From Trematomus loennbergii (Eukaryota > Chordata > Actinopteri > Perciformes > Nototheniidae), in the NCBI GenBank assembly GCA_012861695.1, contig JAAOOA010000026.1, forward strand, positions 8,836,661-8,900,660: a DNA stretch of 64,000 nt, read 5' to 3'. Below, piece by piece: positions 41,800 through 55,900 of the stretch. Numbering within the stretch: the first letter of the stretch is position 1; each line of letters starts with the position of its first letter. Below the pieces are notes generated by a model. The model saw only the letters and a list, made by a program, of their open reading frames with translations, was not told where the DNA came from and did no database searches. The position numbers and the translations under genes were made by a program.

Positions 41800-42336
41800 G
41801 AACAGGAAACAGTTGTATACAGTCATCAGCCAGCGGCTCATCCCTGCTCCTAAATACTGTATGTGTCCTACAACTGAATGCCATTTGAGAGAACATGGTA
41901 ATGAGGTTAGTTTCTTCACGTTATCCTCCAATAAATGCCATTTGTTGTTCTCTGTGATAATGCATTGTAGACCTAAAGATCCATGGTGTGTTTGCGTAAT
42001 GTATTGCTGTGGTCACAGTGATAAATCGAGTGTAGGTGCAGCTTAAACAAAGCAGTGGTCGATGGGCAAACCGACAAAAAACACTACCGGGTCATATTTT
42101 GAAAACCTTTGTAATTACAGCTTGTAATTGAAGTAAGGACAGAGAGAAAGAGGCTCAACGGAATAGAAAATCAATCAGGGGATCCTAGGGCAGGAATCAG
42201 TGTTGCTGACACACACCACACACACACACACAACACACACAGATAAATGTAACACATACTGCCCTCCTCTCTCCGTATGCCCTTTCTATCTACTTCCATC
42301 TGTCTTTAGATCTGATGCAAGATTCAGCACACATTA

Positions 42337-42481
<145 letters not shown>

Positions 42482-45127
42482 ATGCACCTGTGGCCCTGCA
42501 TGGGACCAGGGCGTAGGCCTCAAGGCACAAAGGATTTGGCGTGGCCCGTTAAGGGACAGGTGAATCAGGTCCACAGGAGTCCATAAACCAAGATGACTAA
42601 TCTCCTTTGACACCACACTCTATTGCTGAGGTGCTAGTGTACTAGCACACATTGCACCCTCCGCTGTAATCTCCCTTTTCATCTTACAATGCGTCTGCTT
42701 TCTGTCAGTTAATTGTATCTATATAAATATAAACCCTTAGTCAAAAACATCACATGTGTATTTGACAAATACGTAATATATACACAGAAAATGCAGCTCT
42801 TTTTCAACCTATTGCTGTCTTGTACTTTGATGTGAAATGTTGCTTTACATAAATGTATCTGATCTGCATTGTAGATTAAAAAGGGCTGTATACATAAGGT
42901 AAAGAAAAGCTATTTTTATAACAATGTATTTCAAGAAACACCTTTGTATTTCTGTCCTGGCTTTATTTCAGCCTGCTGTATTAAACAAGACCATAAGACA
43001 CAGTGAAGAGGTGCAGACTTTCACACCTCCACTGTCAGTGTGTTGACATACTGAGTCTAAAGATGGAAGACTTGATACAAAAATGGGTCTGCCGGGACTT
43101 TCACACAATAACATGGGTTATTTCAGTGGAGACCTAATTTATTTAGCGTGATGTATTTAAGGGCTCGTGTTCCTCTCCCACACAGTGAACTAGATACCCA
43201 GGTCAGTTGACTCACATCTTCTCCCCTTTTAGATACATTTACCCACTGAGCTGTGAATCAACGGTGCACCTTTGGACGAAGACTCGCTGCAGACACTATA
43301 AAGAAACAGACCTGTGCATCATACTCTTAAGTGTGCTCTATTGGAAACTAATGCTCTCTCGGAAATAAAATAAGGCAGCACAAAAAAATACAAATCATCA
43401 ACTCGTATATTTTCCAGGCAGGAGTTAATAGAACAATCTGAATTTGAGAAGTGACTCTCACATGATGTCGCTTTTGCATGACAGCTCTCTGATTCTGATG
43501 CTGATAAAGTGGAGCTGCACATATAGGAGGTTAGCATAGCGGCCTCTTGCTACAGGCAGCTGCAACGTGCGTCACGCACATCTAACTCACTTTTCTATAG
43601 AATCATGAATACTGCTCTTATTGCATGCCTGAGATCATGACACAAATCAACATCAGGGATTCAGGGAAGACTCCACAAGGCTGCATACTGTGCTTATGAT
43701 TGGCAGGTGCTTTAGGGCATACTTATTCCATAAACTCATCTCTGGTGATGACATGATGGCATGAGATGATGACACAGACATGCAAAGAAAATAAGTGCAG
43801 CCCTTAGTAATTATAGTATGTTTTTATCAATGAAGTGGCTTTTACACTTTGGGTGAGAGTTAGAATAAAGCAGGGTGGAAAGTGGAGCTTGTAACCAAAA
43901 GTCCTGCTACTGCAGTTTGTTTACACTAATTGAAGCAGTAGGCAACCATTGTGTAGCTCACCATGTCTGACAGTGTGTTATAACAGTATCAAAATACAGT
44001 TGACTCAGCAACATGACCGGTCAACATGTAATGTGATACACCTCGACCTGTTTAACTAAAGGGGAAAACAAGCCCCAAACTGGGGGCAAAATATGTCAAA
44101 AGCATCTATCATATGCATGTTCTGTCAATTATTGAGTGAACGAGGATTGCAGTGTGTTATAGAGCAGAGTCTGTGCAATTTTAACAACCCACACAAACAA
44201 ATAAACACATGTGTGTGCCATCATTCAAATGTAAGGCATCAGCTGCCACAAAGAACAACACTTTCCTAGTTAAATACGACAGAATCCCCCCAGAATGATG
44301 AGAGAATATCTCATGATCTTACAGCTAGTTTATGAATAAAGCATGCATTGTAATACATTGCTATATATCAGTCATTTGTCACAACAGACCAATAGTACAA
44401 TGCCAGAATGATGTGAGCTCTCTGGTTGTGCAGTGTGCTAAATTGGCTTGTAAAATGTTCGACTAATGTATTCATTCAAAATTTTCAACGAAGCATCACA
44501 CAGGGAAATATAATTAGGTCCCAGTAGGTGTCTTATAAAACAAGCATTGATGACTCTTCTGCAGAGGAAAGACTTGATGAGAAACAACTGATTATACAGA
44601 ATAGTGGCACTTTTCTATGTCTAAGATATTTCCACAAAAAACGATGTTCCTTTTTTCAGTATGTACAGGTTTGATGATGAATGAATAGTCCCTCATATCC
44701 AGGGGTACACAACTTTCTCAGTGAGGTACTCCGATGAGTACCTGGAGTCAGGGTTTGGTACTCCAACTTCTGGCTCCACTCAAAGTTATTTGATGAAGCC
44801 CTCTGTATCTAGTGTAGCTAGTGGAGTACTTCGTGACCACAGAGCGTGAACGTTGTGATCAGCTGTTTTAGCGCAGTTCTCCAGTGAAGGGGGGGGAGTC
44901 TCCCTCCGCAGCCGGTTGGCGTAGTTTTGGCACAATTCCGTTGTACAGACCGACGTTAACAGCAGCCCTGTCTGTGCACACGGAGACCGACTCTGTCGTC
45001 TGGTGATCTAACCGCCTTCTGGAAAAGCTTCACAAGTACGTCGGTACGCAAATGCGCTTTGTGACACAAGTGACGGTACGCATTTCAGATTGTTGCTGCG
45101 CACACGTACCTGCGTACCAGTTATGTG

Positions 45128-45942
45128 TAGAGATGTCCCGATCCGATCACGTGATCGGAACCGATCACATGATTTTCAAAGATCGGAATCGGGAGAAAAA
45201 AATCGGGGATCGGGAATTTTTTTTTTTTTTAATAAAATATTTTTATTTTTTATTTAATGTTACAAAACAAAAATGACCATGTTCACGTCTTAAAGTCATC
45301 CTGAGGCCTTAGTTTTGGTTTAAAATTACACAACATCATGTATGTGTTGCTTCTTTTGGGCTTGTTTTCATAGGCCTGGTTGCTTATTTCTCTCAAATCT
45401 GGCAACAGAGTGGGCAGGGCGCAGTGTCTAATAGTAGCAGTAAGCTAACAAGAGGCTACGTTCAGCTGGTGACTCGGGAGTCGGGACAGAGAAAATGTCA
45501 GGAGTTTGGAAGTATTATAAAATTGAAAGCAAAGGCAGTGTAACAGCCAGATGCAATGTTTGCAAGGCGGAGGTTCCGCGTGGTGGAAAGAACAGAGCTA
45601 CGTTCAACACGACCAATCTAATACGCCACCTGAGAAACAAACACCAACAACAACACGACGAGTACACAGCGGCCATTTAGGTAACGGCACTGAAACAACT
45701 GACACTTTCAGAGACTTTTAAAAGGAAAGAGAAGCTGCCCCAGAACAGTGAAAAGGCCAAAAAAAAAACAGCCAAGATAGCTGAATTCATCGCGTTGGAT
45801 GACCAGCCGTTATCTGTTACCTTTTTTTTCTCTTAATGCATTGCATAAAGATCGGATCGGGAAAAATCGGTATCGGCAGATTGTCAAAATCAAATGATCG
45901 GAATCGGATCGGGAGCAAAAAAAGGTGATCGGGACATCCCTA
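45128..45942 (+). mobile_element. Inner hAT-type element with BED zinc finger
   Basis: The ends TAGAGATGTCCCGATC and GATCGGGACATCCCTA match at 15 of 16 positions. The flanking 8-mers GTTATGTG (45120-45127) and ATTATGTG (45943-45950) differ at one base and lie within the right terminal repeat of the outer element. Subterminal GATCGGAATCGG-type motifs are repeated at both ends. It carries the start of a transposase gene, but the catalytic part is deleted. Confidence 0.9.
45495..45680 (+). pseudogene. hAT transposase fragment with complete BED zinc finger
   Basis: The 61-codon frame from ATG to TAG contains an intact BED finger: VWKYYKI near the start, Cys at residues 20 and 23, and His at residues 45 and 50 in TTNLIRHLRNKH. 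Beyond the TAG the same frame stays open for about 50 codons (VTALKQLTLSETFKRKEKLP, later AKIAEFIALDDQPLS), which is typical hAT sequence after the finger. The TAG is therefore probably a later nonsense change. The catalytic DDE part and dimerisation region are absent. The fragment could still encode a small DNA-binding peptide if transcribed, but nothing shows that it is. It is antisense to hcn1. Confidence 0.8.
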
Positions 45943-47419
45943 ATTATGTGCACCCCTGCTAATATCCCTGTTATTCAGTAAGCAAAATGCAGTGTTATAC
46001 AGATCGTGTCTCCTGATGAGTATACACTATTGTTGAGTAACAGAAAAAGTCTGTGTTGGGCCTCAGAAAATGAGCAACAACCCTCGGGGGGGCTGGTTTG
46101 CTGCCACACGTCCAACCTGAGCCCCTGTGCTCGCGCTGGGATTTGGCGGGAGGCCTGGTGGCTGTGATGAGCCAGATGTGGCACTGGGACCTGTGGGGAT
46201 TCTCTACCGCAGTTTGAAAATGTTACCCCTTTGGTTTGTTTTTGCATGTTTTAATTAAATACAATTACCCAAAATGAGCACTAGACAGACTGGTATCTAC
46301 ATGCAAATCCTGGAATATGTCCAACATTAGCTCATGTATATCTAAAGGTAGCAGCAGCAGTATGGGAAAAGAACTGTGACTTTAAGGTCGTTGGGATAAT
46401 TAGCTGTGTGTCTGAGAGGAAATGAAATAAAAAGAAAAAACATAAGAAGGGTTGGAAATGAATAGGAGCAGGGGCCACAAGTGCCCTTGAAACATCTAAA
46501 AATGCTGGCGAAATTAAAGATGAAAGGGCAAAAAATGACCATTATAAAAACTGCTTCATTATTTGATTTAATTATTAAATCCCTAGTGATTAAATATAAG
46601 TCTTCTGTGGGCCTCTACGGTGGGAACTTATTAATAAGGGATTTATTTATGTACTGTATGTATGTGAACTCATTTTATTTGGAGTTTCTGGATACATGAT
46701 GAATATAAGTTAAATATATACTCTCTTTTTTCACTCCCCAGTCTTGAGGCAGATATCTTGAGTTTTAGCTGATAAATGCTACATGTTCACCTGCTAACCT
46801 CGCCTGTTTGCTGTTTGGTGCTATATAGGGAGTATAAAGAAGTTTCATTAGATTATGTTATGCTGTAAAAGAGCTGATTGATAATTGATAATAAAAACTG
46901 TACATGTGTGGCTTCAAACCCAAAACAAAGAGCTGAAAGATGCTAAAGCAGAAGTGAGGGTAACTGCAGAATCAAGTGATATTCCATTAGTACAAGCAAC
47001 ACTTCTCACGTTACATTGAACCATGGTTAAAATGACTTTGTGCAACATATTCTAATGTTTACAAAACACTTTTGTAAGGAAAAAGGTGAATTGGTAGTTG
47101 AATTGCTCAACATCATATCTAAAAGGCTAAAGAACATGCCCTTGAAAAAGCATTTCCCTTGGCAGAAGAGTCCTTGTTGCCCTTTCTGGCGTCACTACAA
47201 AGTGCCTAAAACACTTTCTGTGTAACATGCCGGTTGTACATGTCTTTGAGTCAAGCTACACAAACTGTAAAGTGGAAACATGTCGGCACCACTTAGAAAG
47301 ACTTCAAATATTTAATTTAGGCACTCGCATGTTCCCAAGAATATAAGGAAAAAGTCACTACGTTTCTTTTGAGATGTAGAAACGTGCTCCAGCCTCCATT
47401 TGGTTCAGTGCTTGTTTAA

Positions 47420-47910
47420 AGTGGACCTATCATGCTATATTTGAATAATATAGTGTAGGACCATACCTACAGTATATAAGGCATATTTATACTTTTTTTT
47501 TTTCAAAATACCAAACAGATCATGCATTTTAGCCATGCCTCATTTTGCTCAATTTGACCATTTCTAGCTCTGTTTTTGCAAGGGCAGATTCATCAACAGC
47601 ACCATCTACTGGCCTGGCATATGTACTACAGCGTCTCCAGCGCTTTCGAAAGGCAATGGCCGTGGCTGTCTCCTCCTGATTGGTGGAGTTGGCCGAATAG
47701 CCATAGCGCCACTGTCCTGACGTCAGGACAGTGTTCAAATCTGGATCAGTTTTTATCAGATCCATTGCAGCCCCTTTTTTAGAGATTTGGGTATGGAGGA
47801 AAATAGAGAGGGTTGTGTTTTCTGACACTTGGTGAGTTCCCTGGAACACCGGGGACACATATTCATGTATAAAAGACGTACAAAAGTGCATTTTGCATGA
47901 TAGGTCCCCT
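47420..47910 (+). mobile_element. TTAA-flanked MITE, family A, copy 1
   Basis: The ends AGTGGACCTATCATGC and GCATGATAGGTCCCCT are 16-bp terminal inverted repeats with one mismatch, flanked by TTAA at 47416-47419 and 47911-47914. It contains a perfect 24-bp palindrome at 47710-47733 centred on TGACGTCA. It is the reverse complement of the copy at 51466-51951 along essentially its whole length by eye. The open frames inside it are not protein genes. Confidence 0.92.
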
Positions 47911-50781
47911 TTAAATTGTGGTGTTTGAATACAGAGCGTATATTTACTGCCCTGTGTGACCTTCACACTGTTTGCTGCAATTTCCCTAAGCCCCGTGCAT
48001 TGCAATAATTATGTGTGAGCAAACAAATGAATAAATGATTGAACAAACAAAGAAAGAACCCTGCACACATATAGAAATAGTAGCACACAAAACAGGTCAT
48101 TTGAAATTAACTGTAGCTGTAAATGCTGTGATGCATTGTACTGGATAATTGATGAAGGATTTTTGTATGTATATGATAATTACCATAATTGTTCAATTAA
48201 ATGAAAAAAAGCGGGGGTAAGAGCATTTATAACAAAAGCTGGTCTTGCTAGTGGCCTTTAAATCAAATAAGAGGTGGTAATAATGCTTATTGAAACTATT
48301 CTGTAGGTTTCTTTTGGCCATCATTGCTTATATTGGCACAGCCAGATGGGCTAATCTACTTCTACTAATGAGTGACAATGGGAATAAGATGTAAATAAGA
48401 TGCATCAGTTCCTCTGTGGGTACTAATACTGTTCTTTTCAGCTGTTTTACATATAATACCCAGCAGCCACTTCATAGCAGTATGTTCCCATTTGGCACAA
48501 GCATGTTTTTTTACTATCAAATGAGTTAAGGTTCATCTTTAAAATCTTTCAAACATGTATAAGTTGGTATCAACCAAGCAGGAAAAGGCGGCTCCTGTGA
48601 GGTACAAATGAAGACTGTTGGAGTATAAGGCCTGAGAGTGGTAGAAGATGAAGTCACCACAAAAAAATGGTGTGTTGGCAAATCAACAAATCTGACTTAG
48701 CCTAGTTCTGGGTCCAGCGCTGATGAAATAACAACCCTCTTTACTTCGCAGATGGAAGGAAGAGATGGTGACAAAGTGAAAAGAGGGGGCAGGGAGGCAC
48801 ACGACAGATGAAGGAATGACGGACGTGCAGGGCTGCAAGATGATTTATGGTTGAGATTCACTGTCTGAATAACAAATGGAGTCCATCCCGGGGATGTCGT
48901 GATGATTGTTTACTGCTTGGAACCCACTATGGCAGCAGGGGACTGCATTTGCCCCTCCATTAAAGCTCTAATCCTGCATCCTACACCTAACATGTTACGA
49001 CAGCTTGGAATATTTCCACCAGTGCCTTTTCTTTCCCCCTCACGCCTCCTTTGGATTCGCTGTTGTGTAATTATTCGATGTGTCTGTTAAACACCAAAAT
49101 AACAATTTCATTTCTATACTGAATTTTCAAAGGTTAAACGGAAGGTATGGTGCTGAGAGACAATTGGAAACAAAGAGGAATGACTGAGCATTAGTGAGAC
49201 GAAGTGCAGGGAGTGAGCTCTGCGGTTGTATCAAGCATTATGACACATCTCTATACTGCACTGCCTGCCTCACTGTATGCTCACTGCAGATTTTCATTAA
49301 CCTTGGGCACCGTCTATTTGTGTTTCTAACCTGGTCCATACCATGCTCATCCTCCCACTGCATACATCTCTGCAAACTGCACGGTACAGCCCCTATCTGA
49401 AATGAATAATCAACTTCCTACATTGTGTGCATGCCAAATAACATAACACCAAGCAACTGAGATCCATATGGTGCTCTCTTTCAGAATATGGTTTGTGTGT
49501 CTGTGTGTTTCGTTGTGTGTGTATATACAGTAAATCCACATTTGGACTGGCGGTTGAATAATGCTCTGCTGAAGCATGCATAATGCTTTTGTTTTTCAAA
49601 TGCCATATTATGCACTAAGGGTAATAGAAGATAGTTTTAAACATACACGACGGAGAAATATAAGCGATAAACAGTATAATATATATTTTCCTGCTCCAGA
49701 AATGTTCATTGATCCATACTATGGGGCTGGGAAATGGGAACGCTGCACAATTGTACTATTAAACGCCAAACTCGGGCCAGATACTCTTCATGACTATAGA
49801 TAAATGCTTTTGGCTTCATCTTCATACAGTAAATAAACCATTTGTGTTACTGATATATCCTTGCACAATACAGTGTGTCCACTCCAATGAATGTAACCTC
49901 AGGTTGAGCCCTGGCAACGACACCATTTGCTTGTAACAAATAGCATGGATAACAGCAGCTATAACAACAGGGGAGACAGACACTGAGGGGTGGACAGGGG
50001 GCTGTGAGGGCAAGGACGTTGAGGATGAGGTGAGAAAAGAGCAGCCAGCGTATTAAATAGATTTATGGTTACATTTAGTTCAGACTACATTTTAAATCAA
50101 ACGTGATGCCAGCGCTTTTTTTTTTTTTCGGTCACGATGTGAAAATGTATCTACCTGCTGGAATGGAACAGTCATGATAAGGGAAGGAATCCTTCAGTGT
50201 GTAATGAAATCGTTACCGCGGGAAGGAGAAGGCTAGAGCCCGGTTAAGCAGTCTGAGTCAGAGAGTGCAATGACTCGATGGAGGGTAATAATGTATCAGT
50301 CTCTGTAATGTCCGCTGGGGTTTAACCTTGAGGATGTTCACACAAAATCCACCATCTCGTACAGCCACACCAACAAAACGTTCATAAGTATAGTTCATTT
50401 AGCCTTTAATATCTATCTTACCTTTATAAAGTCACGTCGCTATACTCCTGCGTACATTATATTATGCCCTAAATCCATATAACCCACTATAATGCATTTT
50501 GTCCTGAAAGAAAAGGAGGCAATTACTTTTGATTTCGGATTCTGAATACATTTCACCCATCAATGAGCTGAAACTGACATTATTACTTGTTATCTACAGA
50601 TAAGCCTTCTGACCAGTGGTGATTGACAGCACCTATGAGCGTTAAACCTGCACAATTATATCCGTGGGTTAACCTTTCAAGGTTGTTGCCGGGGAGAAGA
50701 ACCCACACGGAGAACCACCATGCAGCAGAGAAATCTAAACAAGCATAACTCTGCATTGTTGTATACTCTACATGTATTTCA

Positions 50782-51393
<612 letters not shown>

Positions 51394-51465
51394 CTACCTT
51401 AAGGCTATAAGGGTAAGAATAAACCTAGAAAAAAAGTTAAGTAATAGAGTCTAGGTAGAACTTAA

Positions 51466-51951
51466 AGGGGACCTATCATGCAAAATGCACTTTTGTACGT
51501 CTTTTATACATGAATATGTGTCCCCGGTGTTCCAGGGAACTCACCAAGTGTCAAAACACAACCCTCTCTATTTTCCTCCATACCCAAATCTCTAAAAAAG
51601 GGGCTGCAACGGATCTGATAAAAACTGATCCAGATTTGAACACTTCCTGACGTCAGGACAGTGGCGCTACGGCTATTGGGCCAACTCCACCAATCAGGAG
51701 GAGACAGACACGGCCATTGCCGTTCGAAAGCGCTGGAGACGCTGTAGTACATATGCCAGGCCAGTAGATGGTGCTGTTCTCACTGAATCAGCCCTTGCAA
51801 AAACAGAGCTAAACATTTTCAAATTGAGCGAAATGAGGCATGGCTAAAATGCATGATCTGTTTGGTATTTTGAAAAAAAAAAAGTATAAATATGCCTTAT
51901 ATAGGTATGGTCCTACACTATATTATTCAAATATAGCATGATAGGTCCACT
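51466..51951 (-). mobile_element. TTAA-flanked MITE, family A, copy 2 (inverted)
   Basis: The ends AGGGGACCTATCATGC and GCATGATAGGTCCACT are terminal inverted repeats, flanked by TTAA at 51462-51465 and 51952-51955. The orientation is opposite to the 47420 copy. It lies 218 nt upstream of hcn1 exon 2 in intron 1. It also carries TGACGTCA, at 51648-51655. Confidence 0.92.
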
Positions 51952-52814
51952 TTAAAGAGAGCAGCGCTTTGAAATCAATTGCTAACATCAGCATGCTAAC
52001 TCAACTACGTCTTATAAGCACTAAACATAAAGTACAGTTAAGGATGATGGAAATGTTTGCCGGTATTTGGTCACAAACCAAAATATTGGACAGATACAAC
52101 ATTTGACCTGATTATAGCAGCATCGCCAAAGTCATTACAATTCATTATAATCCATCTAATAGTTGGCAAGACATCAACAGGTTGTTAGCAGGATTCATCC
52201 TCTGGGGAACTTGAATTGCTTTACAACCTTACACGACAATTCATCCGATATATGCTGAGATATTGCAGCTAACGTGGCCTAACATGACGGTGGTTTTATA
52301 GTCTGACTTTACAACTTTTACAATCAGTTTGCCATCTAACATTTAGAGTAGACTATGGGTCTTAACAATCACTGAGGAATTGTTCAACACTATCGTTTGT
52401 GGACTTGAAGAGGCTCTAAGGTCTTGCCTTTATAATGCTGTCCTCACAAGAGAATTAGGTAGCATTAGCTCGTGCTTTGAGAGCTCCGTATGCTTATATT
52501 GTTACCTAAATATCTTCTTAGTCTTTTTGCCAAGTCCCAAAGTTACTGAAAGTAGTACAACTATTATTCAAGGGCATGACAAATGTGCTGCTGGCCCTTT
52601 CCTTGTATTGAGGACTTTAGTAGGAGACCCTTTGGTCCTCCTTGCTGTGATAATGTCCCTGCCCTCTGTCTTGTGATGAACAGAGAAGTGATTCATCAGC
52701 ACCCTGCTCTTCTCACGAAGTGTCCTGGGCCTCGATAAAGGCCGAGCAACCGTGAATGAAAATAGATGCTTTCAGGAATCCTATCTCGTGCTAAAAACTC
52801 TCCACTGACGCCAT

Positions 52815-52925
52815 CGCTGCCTGCCTCTGCTCTGCCTGCCTGCCCGTACGTTGCTGCTGCTGTTGAAAATGGAAATGGACAGGCTGGCTGGCTGGCTGAC
52901 TGGCAGGCTGCCTGTCTGGCTGGCC
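52815..52925 (+). repeat. Low-complexity CTGC/GGCT tetranucleotide stretch
   Basis: Runs of CTGCCTGC and then GGCTGGCTGGCTGACTGG, an imperfect tetranucleotide repeat whose halves are partly complementary. Confidence 0.7.
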
Positions 52926-55900
52926 ACCCAGTAATGGATCTGTTTGAACGAATTAAGACAGGGCCTTGGCTTTATAAATACCCTCAGATCATGTGTCCGA
53001 TAATTGTCTTCACTCCAACTGAACAGGGGTCATCCAGGTGGTTCTTAATATCCACTATAGGTATTTTTACACCAGCAGGCATTGAACTATAGACGTAGGG
53101 ATTGGACTCTTCATACGGTGAGCCTTGAATCTATACGTTAGGTGATACAAGTAAGCACAATACATGATGCACTTTATTCCTCAAGTATCTATGGTAGAAA
53201 TCTCAATGAGCATAGACTAAGCGAATATAAAAGCAAACCCTTTATCATACCATGTTGAATACTTAAAGACAGTATTGTATAATATTCAGTCTATTGCCTC
53301 CATCCAATATGCAAGGACACAGAGCAGTATGCGTCACGGGTTATTCTTTTTATTAACATTTATATGTTTAAAACGAGGCTTCACTGATGACATCCGCAAT
53401 GAGTCATCTTTTAAATTGCTTTATAACAATACACAATGAAAAGATATTCATTTCGGAGGGAACAAGAACAAAAAATAAAGATGAAACAATTATTTTATTT
53501 TAGGAATCTATGGATCTGAGGAAAACTGAAATTGCTTAGGATAGCTTAATTGGTCTAAGATTAAAAAAGAGAAATGTTAGAACAGATAGAAAGTTCAAAA
53601 GAGACTAAGTTTGAAATACAAGAACTCAGAAAAGCAAAGTTCATTAACTAGAATAAAGTCATTGATGAAGTCGACAAAATATGTAAGTGTTTTTTTGTTA
53701 TATGTGGATTTAAAGGGTAAAAAACAAAATATCCTTATACCACTCAAGAATACAATTTGAGCATCTGTTAAACTGTAATATTTCAAGTAAATGCATGATG
53801 TTTTCCACTCATTAACATAAACAAAAGCCCACGCAGTGCCCACATCTCCAGGATATTTCTGTTCCTCTCATGACTTGTGTAGGTGGCATTTACGTGACCT
53901 CTAACACACCCACTTATCTAATGAATAAAAGATTGTGTTTCACTTCTTGAATTTGAAACTATAAAACAGAAGGCAGCAAAACATGTTGCTGAATTAGAGA
54001 GGAGCATGTAACACAGTTAACTAAATCCTTGAAAAACAAAGAGCATTTCAGGTATTTGAATGCAAAGTGAGTTGTCCCCTCTCTTTAAAGAGCCAGTCAC
54101 GAAGTGTGCCGATGCAGTCAGCTCCAACGACAGCTCGAAGACTGCGCCCTGCTCTTGCTACATCATCGACTTAAAAGCTTGCTTCATTGCTACCACTCGG
54201 AAAAGCACCCAGCCCCAGTTTAACCAGTAACTAAGAGGATGTGCGCCCAGCTGTAAATGCAGCTCCTACTCCCGTGGTGCACTTGGTTATCAGCCACACT
54301 CCTGCATCAGGTTCTGCAGCTCCACTGACGCTTCACCTCAACTTCCACATCCACATGGAGCTCTCCTCATATACTCGCCTCCAGCTCCAGCCTATATCTT
54401 CCCTGAGGTGTTTCCCCATGTATGCATTCACATCAGGATGCACCCTGCACTACGGCTAGTCATTTCTTCTGCCGAATCCTTCCTCAATTTGTCAACATGC
54501 TCCCAAACACACCAACAGGCAGCTGTTCTGATTGATTAAAGTGGGAGCTGCAATCACTGGATCACTGTTCCAAAAACACATTAGACAGGCTTTGAAGCAA
54601 CACTGCAGACACAGCATCGGTTCCTCTGCCAGATGTGTGCACCCTGCGAGGACTATTTTAAAAAAAATGAGTATTTCTTACCCACAAATATATCACAGAA
54701 AAAAACTTTCAGACAACCAAAAAGCCAGACATGGTCTTTGCCCAATATTGACTTTTATAGCCAAGAGGGCTTATCTAAAACAGGAGCATGGAGCTGTAGA
54801 ACCCAAAAAAAGACAACCCATTAAGCTCTGAACAGAATAATGTACCGCCTCTGTTGTACATCAAAGAGCTAACAATCCTGGTCAAAATCAAGCCAGCTCA
54901 TTTCTTCTACCCTACAACAAGTGCTCCATCATAATCAATGTCAGACCACTCCTGCCAGGCAACAGAGGGAAGCCCATACTGTACAATCTTACTCGGCACA
55001 GTCTTTCGGCCCCAATCCAATATGCAATGTGACGAGTATAACGTGCTCCAAGAGGTGACACGCCTGTACAGAGTGATGTATAGAGGGTGAAAAATGGGAT
55101 TAGATCAAATAAATTCCGGTCAAAGTCATCTGTGAGTGATGATGTTATTAAAAAAAACAGCATACGAGTACAGATCTACACCAAACATCATTCTCTTTCC
55201 ATCCATGTCTGGGAGGGAATTACTTTTATTATTTGTTTGAATCGACTACAATGTTCTACACTGGATTCTCAAACATGTCATTTTTAAATGACTTTGACAG
55301 GTTGCCAGGTTTTTTTTCAAACTTTGATAAACTATGACTTAACGTCTAAAACACACACATCTGTCTTGGCCAAACAGACGGCCTCTTTAAAAATGCCTGA
55401 AAGAAGACAACAAACGACAAAGGCCTCTCCTTAGAATAACCTGAGGTGTATGATGCCATGCATGAGCCCTCTCTACAAATCTATGAATAATGAATATTAC
55501 TAACCTGCCATTAATCTTTAAGCAGCCACTGTGTACAAAGAATATGTTGGATATTGAGTTTCAAACACTCCCACAAAGCAATATAAAGCCTGTGTGAACA
55601 GTGGTGTCATTCATGGACTGTACTTACGTAAGAGTTTTCATTAAAGAACCTACAGGGTTTTCTCTTTTGGGTCATACAAATATCTCTCAGTATAGAAAAG
55701 AACAAGGTCCAGGAAATGTTTAATATGTACAAACAAAGTAAATTAATTAAGGGGCTAGGTTAAGACCTACAGTTTAGAATTAGATTACTTTTTAAGCTAT
55801 ATTACAAGGAGACCTGGCAAACAAAGTGTACCCTTGCACCTCCATCATTTATGCACCAGTATTTGAGCTTCTTGAAGCACTAGGATTTAACCTTAAAGTA

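Larger units (their letters stand above)
44700..45958 (+). mobile_element. Outer hAT-type element, split by a second hAT
   Basis: The left end is CAGGGGTACACAACT. The right end, rejoined across the inner insertion, reads (AGTT)ATGTGCACCCCTG, giving terminal inverted repeats with a few mismatches. The flanking 8-mers CTCATATC (44692-44699) and CTAATATC (45959-45966) differ at one base, as expected for an old duplication. No coding region is left in the outer element. Confidence 0.82.

Noticed and set aside
47529..48005. A 158-codon open frame
   Set aside because: It lies mostly in the family A MITE. The reverse-oriented copy does not preserve the same frame over its length, so it is a chance frame.
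52690..52720. A possible REST/NRSF (RE1) site in intron 1, CATCAGCACCCTGCTC
   Set aside because: Only the left half-site resembles the consensus. The right half (GGACAG) is absent.
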